Below are positions 40,560 to 49,673 of a DNA stretch of 64,000 nucleotides, one piece after another; position 1 is the first letter of the stretch, and each line of letters opens with the position of its first letter. The translations under genes were made by a program, and so were the position numbers. Under the pieces are notes generated by a model that was not told the DNA's origin, ran no database searches, and saw only the letters and a list, made by a program, of their open reading frames with translations. This DNA comes from Phocaeicola paurosaccharolyticus JCM 15092 (GTDB taxonomy: Bacteria; Bacteroidota; Bacteroidia; Bacteroidales; Bacteroidaceae): the NCBI RefSeq assembly GCF_000613805.1, contig NZ_BAJR01000005.1:1-64000 (forward strand), read 5' to 3'.

Positions 40560-41200
40560 TATTTAGTTAAAAGTTTTTCATTACTTAATTCAGGCCATTT
40601 ATTAATGGCAAAAAGCTTGCACATATTTATAAACTGATTGCTTGGCATTGTATCGTATATCTCAAAAACGACTTGCTCTACTTCTTTCCAAATGCCATTA
40701 TATGACGCACTTACTAAAGCCTTTATACACAAGACAACATTCATGTGAAGTTCTTGTAAATTGTTTAAGATGACTTCTCGTGTATATTTATGCTCCTTTG
40801 TGCCATAGGGGTCACCTTCCATTTTATAATAACCTATATCAAACAGCTTCTCAGACATTTGAAAAGTATTTGGAATTTCATTCTTGGCATATGTCGGTAT
40901 CTCTTCTATTAATACATACTTTGTTTTATCCTCTGATAAATGGTCTATATATTGTGATTCAACAGACTGCATTTTGTCTGCGAGTATTGAGAACTTATCC
41001 GTCCAGAAACCTATAGAATTATTCAGTTTGCAAATAGCATTTGCCTGCTCTGTTGTCAATTCAAATTGCATTAGTTTTTCTGAATGAAAGGCTAATGCAT
41101 TACTACAATCTTCAGCGAAATTGGCAGCATCATGTAGTTTCTTAAAGCGCCTTTCAAGGGTGGAAACCAATATTTCTTTTGTTTTTATAGTTATATTCAT
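40559..41200 (-). CDS. Hypothetical cytosolic helical protein
   Basis: 213 residues, no signal peptide, no membrane helix, mostly alpha-helical and charged (ERRFKKLHDAANFAEDC, FWTDKFSILADKM, MSEKLFDIGYYKMEGDP). I do not recognise the family. It lies 64 bases after the first WYL regulator gene and is coupled by a one-base overlap to the Ig-like lipoprotein gene. Placed inside a defence island it might belong to an undescribed system or simply be cargo. Confidence 0.6.
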   Translation of the reverse strand: MNITIKTKEILVSTLERRFKKLHDAANFAEDCSNALAFHSEKLMQFELTTEQANAICKLNNSIGFWTDKFSILADKMQSVESQYIDHLSEDKTKYVLIEEIPTYAKNEIPNTFQMSEKLFDIGYYKMEGDPYGTKEHKYTREVILNNLQELHMNVVLCIKALVSASYNGIWKEVEQVVFEIYDTMPSNQFINMCKLFAINKWPELSNEKLLTK

Positions 41201-41264
41201 TGCTTATTTGTTCTATAGTACAAATATCTAAACTAACAATGCACTCAATATGCATTGTTAGATT

Positions 41265-42302
41265 CTATTTGTCTTCGGCGTACATCTTACTCATGAGATC
41301 TGCAGATTCTTTCATCTCTTGTCGTAATGATGCAGGTGACATAACTTCTATTTGTTCGCCGAATGAACGAAGCAGTGATTTAAGTTCATAGTTATCCTTT
41401 ACCTTCAATGTTATTTTCCAACGTCCATCTTCCATTTTATTGGCCATAAAGCACTGAGATTCATGAAGCGGCTTGGTAATTATATATCCAATTACACTGT
41501 CATTCACGTATAGTACCACATTTTCAACCGGAGTATCATTTACGGAAACACCAACTACATCACCAAAATACTCCTCAAAATCGAAATCATCATCCAAAGG
41601 CTCATAAGACTTAGATGTTTCTTTCAGACCTTCAATTCTGTCAATAGCGATATTTGCCAGTTGCTTATCATAATCTGTTTGCTTACCGATAAGGAACCAA
41701 CGATTGTTGTATTGCTTCAAGTGATACGGATGAATAGTGATAGTGCGTGGATCTCTGCCAAACGGATGATAGACAATTTCAATCACACGTTTGTTTACGA
41801 TAGCATCAAAGAGGGGACGAAAATATGTATCCATACCCTTTAAATACAGATTGGATTGAAATGTTATCACAGATTTACTATTTTCACCGAGTTGACTTGT
41901 CGTATAGAGTCGTCTCTCTACATCATCCATCCAGTCAAAATGCGGTACACCTTTGAAGCGTTTCATCAATAGCAAAGCATCATGAATCAAATCAAGCTCT
42001 TCTTGGTTTATAGGTTGGTCTTTGATAGAATCACCCCTATAATGGTAACGATAATATACACGATGACCATTTCTGATAGCATCGATATCCATTCTATAAC
42101 CTTCTTCGCTTTCCAAAAATTTCAGATCTTCTTGAACCTGACGTTTTTTAATGCCGTCTTCTTTTTTAGTATCACCATTATATTGACATAAAGCTTCGTT
42201 ACAGCTTTCAACAAGGTCCTCAATATAAAAGCGTCTTGTCCAATTGCTCAAACAACGGTCAAGTACTTGATATCTAATTACAGCATTCTTATTTGTTGGC
42301 AT
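41265..42302 (-). CDS. WYL-domain transcriptional regulator 1
   Basis: 345 residues. N-terminal winged-helix region, then a WYL domain with the ligand-binding pattern PYHLKQYNNRWFLIG and ANIAIDRIEGL, and a C-terminal WCX extension (KITLKVKDNYELKSLLRSFG). WYL proteins sense nucleic-acid fragments or nucleotides and often control phage-defence genes, BREX included. About a third of its residues appear shared with the next WYL gene, so the two may be an old duplication. It lies 49 bases after WYL 2. Confidence 0.85.
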   Translation of the reverse strand: MPTNKNAVIRYQVLDRCLSNWTRRFYIEDLVESCNEALCQYNGDTKKEDGIKKRQVQEDLKFLESEEGYRMDIDAIRNGHRVYYRYHYRGDSIKDQPINQEELDLIHDALLLMKRFKGVPHFDWMDDVERRLYTTSQLGENSKSVITFQSNLYLKGMDTYFRPLFDAIVNKRVIEIVYHPFGRDPRTITIHPYHLKQYNNRWFLIGKQTDYDKQLANIAIDRIEGLKETSKSYEPLDDDFDFEEYFGDVVGVSVNDTPVENVVLYVNDSVIGYIITKPLHESQCFMANKMEDGRWKITLKVKDNYELKSLLRSFGEQIEVMSPASLRQEMKESADLMSKMYAEDK

Positions 42303-42351
42303 AATCCTTTGTTTTTAAATTACCTCGCAAAGGTATTATGCAACTATGCAA

Positions 42352-43371
42352 TCATTCTGCACAAATAGAAAATCTTTTTAAATTTTCATTTATTTTCTTT
42401 ATTATTTCATTCCTTAGCCATTGTGGTGATATGACTTCGATATCCGGAATGAAAGAAAATATCTGCTGGTATAACTCTCTATTGGGCTTTACTTGTATTT
42501 CAACCTCACAATCCTCTCCTTCTATAATTCTTTGGGACTGATGGATGGGCTTGCTAACAACGTAGGGGAATCTTTCTTGAGCGAATCTTAGAACAATAGA
42601 TTCTTTATTAACATTCTCTTGGGGAATAGTAACGCCAATAATATCATCAAAATAAGTGCTAAAGTCGACACTTTTGTTTTTCTTGAATACAACGCTCGTA
42701 TTATTAATGTGTTGTATTCTATCTAAAGCTACATTTGCAATTCTATCATGTCCATTATCCAAACCGAATAGAAACCATCTTCCGTTGTACTGTTTAACAT
42801 AGTATGGATGAATAAGCATTCTGATCTTATTTTCCTTAAATGTGCAGTAGTCTATATCAAGAGGTTGATGGTTGATGGTTGCATCAATAATAGTTGAAAG
42901 ATATTCCAATCCCTTTAGTTGTTCATTTTGTTCAAATGAAATCAGATTTTCAGGATTCGCTTTTATACCAAAACGATATTCAAGACTTGACACCACTTCT
43001 TCTACCCAGGCATTAGCAGGAATTCCCCGATATTTACCCAACATCTCTATCGTGGCACGAAGATTCTCAATTTCTTCTAAAGATAATTCGTTATTGAAGA
43101 TAGAAAAATCCGGATCGGAATAACGATAATAACATTTCCGACCCTCCAACGGATATGCCGTAATTGGAGCGTCATACATTACTCTGTCTCGCATATCCTG
43201 AATGTCTTTGCGAAGTTGCCGGATACTTATAGAGCGACCGCCTTTATCTCCTAATTTTTCATTGACAATTTCAAGTAAATTGTCAATGGTATATTGATGA
43301 TGAGTGTTGCTAAAACACCTATCTAAAATAAGATAACGTAAAGATGCATTATTATTTGTTGACATCGTCAT
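42352..43371 (-). CDS. WYL-domain transcriptional regulator 2
   Basis: 339 residues (337 if the ATG two codons on is used). N-terminal helix-turn-helix (SIRQLRKDIQDMRDRV), WYL core YYVKQYNGRWFLFG and ANVALDRIQHI, then a WCX-type tail. 38 bases downstream of brxL and in the same direction, so probably part of the BREX transcript. Type 1 BREX regulators of WYL type (BrxR) are usually placed upstream of brxA; the placement at the 3' end here is less usual. Confidence 0.85.
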   Translation of the reverse strand: MTMSTNNNASLRYLILDRCFSNTHHQYTIDNLLEIVNEKLGDKGGRSISIRQLRKDIQDMRDRVMYDAPITAYPLEGRKCYYRYSDPDFSIFNNELSLEEIENLRATIEMLGKYRGIPANAWVEEVVSSLEYRFGIKANPENLISFEQNEQLKGLEYLSTIIDATINHQPLDIDYCTFKENKIRMLIHPYYVKQYNGRWFLFGLDNGHDRIANVALDRIQHINNTSVVFKKNKSVDFSTYFDDIIGVTIPQENVNKESIVLRFAQERFPYVVSKPIHQSQRIIEGEDCEVEIQVKPNRELYQQIFSFIPDIEVISPQWLRNEIIKKINENLKRFSICAE

Positions 43372-43409
43372 TCAATATTGTTCCAAATTCATAACAATAA
43401 TATTTAATA

Positions 43410-45482
43410 TCATCCTTTGATGTACGTCACCATAAAATCTTTACATTTTCTTTTATCTTGACGGGACATAGCCACAGAATATGTATTGTACTTTTCAAAA
43501 ATGTCTAATCCTCTACCCATCGCTATCGTCCATCCTGTATCAGTCTTGATGCAACGGTCATGGAAATCACTAAACTCATATTCGAAATCGATGCCATATC
43601 CGGCCAAGTCATCTTTTATGTCATCAAAATGATCTATCAGATCCGGGATCTTTTCATCCTCTTCTTTCGTTATCAGTTTCAATTTCAAGTCATCCACTGG
43701 ACGTGTATCGATTAGCATCGTTACGAACTCCATAAAATTCTTGATTTGCCAAGAAGTACGGATATAAGGATCTTCTATGGTAATCTCTCCTGCTTTTTCC
43801 AGATAAGGCGCGAAAAGTTTTTCATAAGAGACACCAGTCTGTCCCATACGGAATGAAAGGCTCTTTTCCTCAAGTATGGAAATGCGTGGACGTGATTTTG
43901 TTTCATTTGCATACTCTTCGTTTATATCCTCTGATTTATTTATTTCTTCTATATCATCTGCAAGTGGTGTATTATTTGTTGGATAAGGTATATATGCCGG
44001 CACTATCTGAGGATTGCTTAATCTTTCTAATGTTTCCACATGAATTTCTGCTCCTGTTTTTAAATTCGTGTACTTGAAAAATGCAGGATCAGCCTTAAAC
44101 GTTTCATCAATGAGATATAGCTGATCTTTCACCCGTTTGCGTCCTTCAGCAGCAAAATCTACTAACTCGAAGGCCTCTTCATCTGTCATCTTCAAATCCG
44201 GATAAAGCAGTTTCACCATACCCGAGAATGTTTTACGAATAGCCAGATGATCACGTTCAGATAGAGAAGGATCAAACTTGGCATAGTCTTTCAACATATT
44301 TGTCAAATCATTATTACGCAATTCGTGTAGAACAGCAGCAATATAGTCTGTGATAAGGCCATAGCCTTTAGAAAAAGAATCCTTCTTCAACATCTTTATT
44401 TCCCATCCCGGATTGTACAAATGAATACGATCCAAGAATGCACCTTTGACAAACGAGGTTGGAATGCTTTCAAAAAGATGACTGTTCTTCAGCATGAATG
44501 GCACGGTATGCTTAGTGTTTCCCACAAATACCATTGATGCAGATGCTTCATGAGTTCCTTTTCCTCGATTAAACGATTTATTGGCCAAATAATTCTGCAT
44601 GGTATCAATAAGCACAGCATCCGTTGTTCTGCCTTTCTGCTGTTCAAACTCATCCCAAGCCACAACATCCCAATATCCCACCAAACCAAGAATTTCCTTA
44701 TTTCCACTCATCTTTACAAAAAGACGAGCACTGGTAACATCACCACCAGACACAAGAACCCCATAGGGAGAGAGTTCTTGAAATACATGTGACTTACCTG
44801 TACCTTTTGGTCCCAGCTCCATAAAGTTGAAGTTGTTTTCTACATGTGGCAGCAATCGTGCCAACGAAATCAATTTTTCTCTACGGTTAAACTTTTCAGG
44901 ATTTAATCCAATGGTATGGATGAGAAAATCAATCCAATCCTCAGTAGTAAAATTCTTCCGTTGGTCTATATATTCTTGAATATCAATATTACTGATTTGA
45001 ATAGGTTTCAGATTTTGTATTTCCCAACGTACTTTCACTTCTTCACCGGATATATAGCCCACTGTCACAATGCACCATACTCCATTGCCACTCAGTAATT
45101 TGGGATTCTTCTTTACATATTCTGTACCAATAGGTACATTACTCAGTCCAAGATTGGAAAAATAAGCTTGATATTCATCGGATTTCTCATTTAAAAGAAC
45201 CGTCACTTTATCTATAATGCGATGGCGGCCATTCTCCCTGATGAGTCCTTTTACAGACTCAGCTTCGGCCCGGTGAACATAATTATTTTGAATAACCTGT
45301 TTTACTTTTTCCAAGCCCTCCGCAATCACTTCTTCATCATTGCTGGCACAATATTGTCCGAGTAGATATTCCAATACATAGGTAGGCACAGGCAAGCCTC
45401 CTTTGACAAGAAAAGCCAAATCCTTACGTACAACTTTGCCAATAAAGGCATCCATCACTTTATCTTGTAAATTCATAGTCAT
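43410..45482 (-). CDS. brxL: BREX BrxL AAA+ protein with MIT_C-like C-terminus
   Basis: 690 residues. An N-terminal domain (to about 215) is followed by an AAA+ ATPase with Walker A GPKGTGKS (224-231) and Walker B VVAWDEFE (D277, E278), plus the block KGAFLDRIHLYNPGWE, all as in BrxL. From about 550 the sequence reads VSYEKLFAPYL, IEDPYIRTSWQIKNF, FHDRCIK (HDR 641-643), TGWTIAMGRGLDIF (GRGLD 656-660). This is the pattern of the MIT_C domain of MITD1-like proteins, a phospholipase-D-like fold that binds membranes; I see no Lon-type Ser/Lys centre. In BREX, BrxL is needed for defence and binds DNA as a barrel. Lies 6 bases after pglZ. Confidence 0.88.
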   Translation of the reverse strand: MTMNLQDKVMDAFIGKVVRKDLAFLVKGGLPVPTYVLEYLLGQYCASNDEEVIAEGLEKVKQVIQNNYVHRAEAESVKGLIRENGRHRIIDKVTVLLNEKSDEYQAYFSNLGLSNVPIGTEYVKKNPKLLSGNGVWCIVTVGYISGEEVKVRWEIQNLKPIQISNIDIQEYIDQRKNFTTEDWIDFLIHTIGLNPEKFNRREKLISLARLLPHVENNFNFMELGPKGTGKSHVFQELSPYGVLVSGGDVTSARLFVKMSGNKEILGLVGYWDVVAWDEFEQQKGRTTDAVLIDTMQNYLANKSFNRGKGTHEASASMVFVGNTKHTVPFMLKNSHLFESIPTSFVKGAFLDRIHLYNPGWEIKMLKKDSFSKGYGLITDYIAAVLHELRNNDLTNMLKDYAKFDPSLSERDHLAIRKTFSGMVKLLYPDLKMTDEEAFELVDFAAEGRKRVKDQLYLIDETFKADPAFFKYTNLKTGAEIHVETLERLSNPQIVPAYIPYPTNNTPLADDIEEINKSEDINEEYANETKSRPRISILEEKSLSFRMGQTGVSYEKLFAPYLEKAGEITIEDPYIRTSWQIKNFMEFVTMLIDTRPVDDLKLKLITKEEDEKIPDLIDHFDDIKDDLAGYGIDFEYEFSDFHDRCIKTDTGWTIAMGRGLDIFEKYNTYSVAMSRQDKRKCKDFMVTYIKG

Positions 45483-45488
45483 TCAGTT

Positions 45489-48044
45489 TTAAAAATCGAA
45501 ATCATTACCAATAAGCGTATTATTCATTACATTCTCTTTGATGAGAGGATTGAGAGGATGATCCTTATCATATACTTTCAATTGAAGTACCTTTGCATTT
45601 ACATTTTGGTTCAGTGTCAAATCAACTAATACTTTACGATTATCCAAAATAGCATCAGTATTATCCAATACAAATTCCTTGACCGGCGTAACAGCCTGAT
45701 CATTATAGTACAAAGCAACATTAATGGTGCGTTCCGTCATATCCATACTTACAGCATCTGTCTGCAAAAGTTTAAAGCGCAGTCGTGAAGCCTGAATAGA
45801 CAAATTTCTGTCAAGCACCATTACACCTACAGGCGGTTTTGTATTCCCCCGTTCCTGACGACTAACGATGACAGGGATAATCAATTCCTGCAAAGAAGCT
45901 CCACCATGAGTAAACAAATATCCACCGGAAGGTGCAGCCATGCGGTTTGTTCCTTCCGGTACAGCTACATATATATCTTTGGCATTCATTTCTGATACTT
46001 CCGACAATGGAAATTTTACGATGCCTGGAACAGCGTCTGCAACTTTGGTAAGATAATAACGTGAACTCTTTTCCAGAACCTCTTCTGCAACTTTATGTTT
46101 ATCCTTCTCTTTAAAGTCCTGGTCATTGAAGAGAAATCCATGGTCAGATGTTATATAAACTTCTGTAACATTATATGTTTCGTGAATCTTATGGACGAGC
46201 ATTTCCAATTCATTGATGGCATCACGACAACTTTCAGCTACCTCTTTTGCCGTTGCTCCATGGCTCTTATCATCAATGGTATTGTGCATCACGTAGACAA
46301 GAGGATGCTTAAAGATCTCACGATTCTTCTCTTGATCATATTTACCGACCACTTCATAATCCACACAAATAGCCCCGGAACGATAGGAATCCACTTGTTC
46401 TGTTCGTTTGCCTGTAGAATCCAATATTCTATTGTCCACGCCCATATTCTGTGTTCCATTCTCCTCACCATACAATCTCAATTCACGATGTGGAAGTAAC
46501 GCCGGTTTGCAAAACTTTGTTTCCGATGGAAGCATGGCTATCCCTAAGTTCAGATGGGCTATGTGCTTTCTTTTTGCAAGTACTCCAATGAGCTCTTGCG
46601 CCACTTCATAGCGAAAGGCATCACTGACGATGACTACCACTTTTTTCTGAATAGGCTTGATCTGGCTTTCATAAAAATCCTCCTGCCGAAGCGCATGAAC
46701 AGCAGTCATTCCCCCAGCTTCTTTCACACAACGCATCCATTCCAGATTGATTCGGTTGCAGAGTTTTGCATAATGACTATCCAATGCAAGTTTCACCTTT
46801 TGAACGGTTTCATAAAGGCTGATAGAAGGACTAATCTTGTAATAGTTTTCAATAGACAAACGGTAAAGTTGGTCTATCAGGAAATATTCACTACGATACT
46901 TATCAAGATAATCATCAGGGTGATTCAATGTGAGAGAGCCAAGTGATAAGGCACACTCATAAAAACGAGCTACGAGAATGTCATAATCCATCACCATGCC
47001 CAGCTCGCCATTATCACTATGCTTTATCATCAACTCCTCCAATCTGTCAAAGACCTTCTTTGGCTCTTCTGCAATTGATTGTTCCATTAATGTACGAAGA
47101 ATGGGAATGCACAACTGGTCAGGAATATAGTAATAATTGGCATCTGTACCATACCATTTGATAAAGTCATCATCATGAATATCCTTTCCCAATTCCTGAA
47201 AGACCTCGACTAAAGCCTCTGCTATTTTTGGCTGGCTCAACGCCAATTCCAAAATACTGTTCATTTGTTGTAGTGCTAAAGAATCTGTGATTCTGATAGC
47301 CTTATAATTATCTGCACTCACCGGTGCAAGGTTCTGAGCTATAGCATTGTATTTCAATACTTGTACCAATTTCTCTACCTTAACTTCCGTACTCATATCA
47401 ATCGAACAGCCAAAGATTTTTTCAAGTCGTTCGTCCAAGGCGGCCTTTATCATAGGAGCAGCCTTTAATTTCACGTAGAAGCTTGTTTGCTTGCTTCGCT
47501 CGGAGATACGACCTTGAAATAATATTCTCAAGATAATATTATCCCAATCCAGTACGCGTGTCAGCCCCATATATGAAGAGAGAAAGGCTCTGATGGCAAT
47601 ATCCTGTGAGATGCTCTTATCTACATAGTATGTTTGCAGCATTTTGAGCATTCTGTCAGACTGGAGTTGTTGAATGTTTTTCTCCACAAAAGTGGTCATG
47701 CTGGCCGGCAGTCCGTATTGTTGCATATAGGCTGCATAGTCCTGATGATGGTATTCCATATTGGCGACAAGTACATCCAATAATGGAAATTTCTCTTGCA
47801 AAGACTTCTTTTGTAATGGTGAGTCTTGATGAAAATACAGAACGACCTTATCATTCGCCCATTCTGTATCCAATTTATATTTGGTAGTGAACCAGTCTCC
47901 TTTAAAATCTACATAACGATAACCGTCCTTCCATTGAGCTTCTTCCAGCTCCATTGCAAGGAATTCGTCATTGAAGATGAACAACACTTTCAACTCCGGA
48001 TCACGTTCAAAGTAATTATATATTTTATCTATGACTGTACTCAT
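45489..48044 (-). CDS. pglZ: BREX PglZ phosphatase-superfamily protein
   Basis: 851 residues. An N-terminal region of helical repeats (to about 450), then an alkaline-phosphatase superfamily core: VVIVSDAFRYEVAQEL (metal Asp), YVMHNTIDDKSHG and VYITSDHGFLFND (metal Asp/His), and a C-terminal beta-domain. PglZ is a signature gene of BREX; its exact reaction is not settled. Begins 3 bases after the AlbA-type gene and ends 6 bases before brxL, so it is in the same operon. Confidence 0.93.
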   Translation of the reverse strand: MSTVIDKIYNYFERDPELKVLFIFNDEFLAMELEEAQWKDGYRYVDFKGDWFTTKYKLDTEWANDKVVLYFHQDSPLQKKSLQEKFPLLDVLVANMEYHHQDYAAYMQQYGLPASMTTFVEKNIQQLQSDRMLKMLQTYYVDKSISQDIAIRAFLSSYMGLTRVLDWDNIILRILFQGRISERSKQTSFYVKLKAAPMIKAALDERLEKIFGCSIDMSTEVKVEKLVQVLKYNAIAQNLAPVSADNYKAIRITDSLALQQMNSILELALSQPKIAEALVEVFQELGKDIHDDDFIKWYGTDANYYYIPDQLCIPILRTLMEQSIAEEPKKVFDRLEELMIKHSDNGELGMVMDYDILVARFYECALSLGSLTLNHPDDYLDKYRSEYFLIDQLYRLSIENYYKISPSISLYETVQKVKLALDSHYAKLCNRINLEWMRCVKEAGGMTAVHALRQEDFYESQIKPIQKKVVVIVSDAFRYEVAQELIGVLAKRKHIAHLNLGIAMLPSETKFCKPALLPHRELRLYGEENGTQNMGVDNRILDSTGKRTEQVDSYRSGAICVDYEVVGKYDQEKNREIFKHPLVYVMHNTIDDKSHGATAKEVAESCRDAINELEMLVHKIHETYNVTEVYITSDHGFLFNDQDFKEKDKHKVAEEVLEKSSRYYLTKVADAVPGIVKFPLSEVSEMNAKDIYVAVPEGTNRMAAPSGGYLFTHGGASLQELIIPVIVSRQERGNTKPPVGVMVLDRNLSIQASRLRFKLLQTDAVSMDMTERTINVALYYNDQAVTPVKEFVLDNTDAILDNRKVLVDLTLNQNVNAKVLQLKVYDKDHPLNPLIKENVMNNTLIGNDFDF

Positions 48045-48047
48045 ATA

Positions 48048-49643
48048 TTATTTCTTAATTTTCCTACGATACTTTTGATTACTTGCATTTGGGTTCTCAG
48101 GATTGGTCATTTCCAGATAATCTCCATCAACCAATACATTTATATATTTTTCTCTATTTTTCGTATGGTTTGTTACACCTATTCTGTCAAGTATTTCCCT
48201 ACTGCTACGCGGTATGTTACAGTAATTGACAACATCTTTTTGTTTGTTGTTCAATTTAAAGTGTTGCTTAGTGTCTAAGTCCGTCAATAAAATGTCAGAG
48301 TCAGTGTCTAAGTTTTGCCTTTTAGTGTCTAAGTCCGTCAATAAAGTGTCAGAGTCAGTGTCTAAGTCTCTCCTTTTAGTGTCTAAGTCCGGCGATAAAG
48401 AGTCAGAGTCTGTATTTAAATCCCTTGCAATAGTTATCACAAATTCATGTAAAGCCTCATTGTTTGAGAATGTTAGTCTATTATCTTCGCTCATGGCTCG
48501 TTGTATTCCACTGCCTGCCCCTGTATAAGGTAGGAGGTAAATGGCATTAGCAAACAAGAAATTATTTCGTGGCATGGAAGTTCCTGCTACGATGTCATCA
48601 ACCGACAATCCATTGGGAAGTGTACCCGGACTATGGATTTCCACTCTGTCGTCAAAAATAAAAATTCGGATTGGAGCCTTCCAGTTCAGAGACCGGTGTA
48701 CCAAAGCATTTACGACAAGTTCCACCAGACATGTATAAGGTATTTCCAACTGTCCTTGTGAATTGAATTCTTTCTTTACTTGAACCGTTTTTAGGTTACG
48801 AGTAAAGAAACTCATAATGGTTTCAAACTGATGGAGCAAGTTGCCTTCCATGTCTGTGTCATTTACCTTGTCACGGAATTGAGTTCCTCCTATGAAGTTT
48901 CCTACGAAACTGATGCACTTGGCGGTCATAACAGGTAACCATCGTTGTGTGTATTTAGCAAAAAGGAGAATTGCGGCAACCGTTAATTTCCCATTTGGAA
49001 GAATGAAATGCAGATTTCCAAGTAGTTTTACTTTATCATGCCCCTGGGCTATTGTTCCGCATACATCATCAAGAGTCGCTTGTTTAAACTTATCTCCTGT
49101 CAATCCTTTCTTCTGGAGTACAGTCCCAAATTTATTATTAAGAAAAGTCTTGATCGTCTTTTCATCCAAATCATCAACGGTCGCATTGTTTACGGCAGCT
49201 TCATCCGGCATAAAATTACCGCAATCGGCCATCATCTCGGCCAATTCTGCATTATCAAACACCTTGCGTTTGTCTGCACCATTCTTTACCCATACTATAC
49301 CTTTGTTATCATGATAAGGTTTGTTCAGTCCTTCCTTAATAGTTGCAATGACAAGTGCACCACCTTCTACAGAAACAGTTTCTATAGAAAGGAGAATATT
49401 GGGGACAACATTCTCAGAAGCAACATTTCCCAAGAGATTAGTTACTTCTTGAACTTCACTATACGATAATGGATTTATTTCCCCTGTTTCGTCATTGATT
49501 CCTATAATTAATTTTCCGCCATGGGTATTACTGAATGCTACCAATTCGCATCCAATATCATACTTATTCATGAGCCGTTCCTTGAATTGAACCGTACTCA
49601 TTTCTCCATGGTCTTTTATTTTAAGTATATCTTCTGTTGTCAT
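48048..49643 (-). CDS. AlbA_2/Schlafen-type protein with ATPase-like and HTH domains
   Basis: 531 residues. N-terminal AlbA_2 (Schlafen-like) domain: STVQFKERL, ELVAFSNTHGGKLIIGINDE, KPYHDNKGIVWVKNGADKR. A middle part ends in a GHKL-like (HATPase_c_4) segment with ELVVNALVHRSLNWKAPI, VEIHSPGTLPNGLS and GAGSGIQRA. A tandem-repeat linker (about residues 405-460) leads to a winged-helix C-terminus. Such proteins are frequent companions of defence systems, and one often sits inside BREX operons as an accessory gene. Placed 30 bases after pglX and 3 before pglZ. Role unknown; regulation or RNA/DNA targeting are possible. Confidence 0.82.
   Translation of the reverse strand: MTTEDILKIKDHGEMSTVQFKERLMNKYDIGCELVAFSNTHGGKLIIGINDETGEINPLSYSEVQEVTNLLGNVASENVVPNILLSIETVSVEGGALVIATIKEGLNKPYHDNKGIVWVKNGADKRKVFDNAELAEMMADCGNFMPDEAAVNNATVDDLDEKTIKTFLNNKFGTVLQKKGLTGDKFKQATLDDVCGTIAQGHDKVKLLGNLHFILPNGKLTVAAILLFAKYTQRWLPVMTAKCISFVGNFIGGTQFRDKVNDTDMEGNLLHQFETIMSFFTRNLKTVQVKKEFNSQGQLEIPYTCLVELVVNALVHRSLNWKAPIRIFIFDDRVEIHSPGTLPNGLSVDDIVAGTSMPRNNFLFANAIYLLPYTGAGSGIQRAMSEDNRLTFSNNEALHEFVITIARDLNTDSDSLSPDLDTKRRDLDTDSDTLLTDLDTKRQNLDTDSDILLTDLDTKQHFKLNNKQKDVVNYCNIPRSSREILDRIGVTNHTKNREKYINVLVDGDYLEMTNPENPNASNQKYRRKIKK
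48271..48432. repeat. 54-bp tandem repeat inside the AlbA-type gene
   Basis: Three units of 54 bases start at 48271, 48325 and 48379, each beginning GTGTCTAAGTCCG. The third is degenerate. The gene reads them as an 18-residue repeat of the type LDTDSDTLLTDLDTK. Because 54 is a multiple of three, copy-number change would keep the frame and only alter the length of the acidic linker. Confidence 0.9.
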
Positions 49644-49673
49644 TGTCTGATTAGCTATTAAAGTAATTCTTAT

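Noticed and set aside
48271-48432. CRISPR-like array
   Set aside because: The units are contiguous with no unique spacers and lie in frame within a gene.
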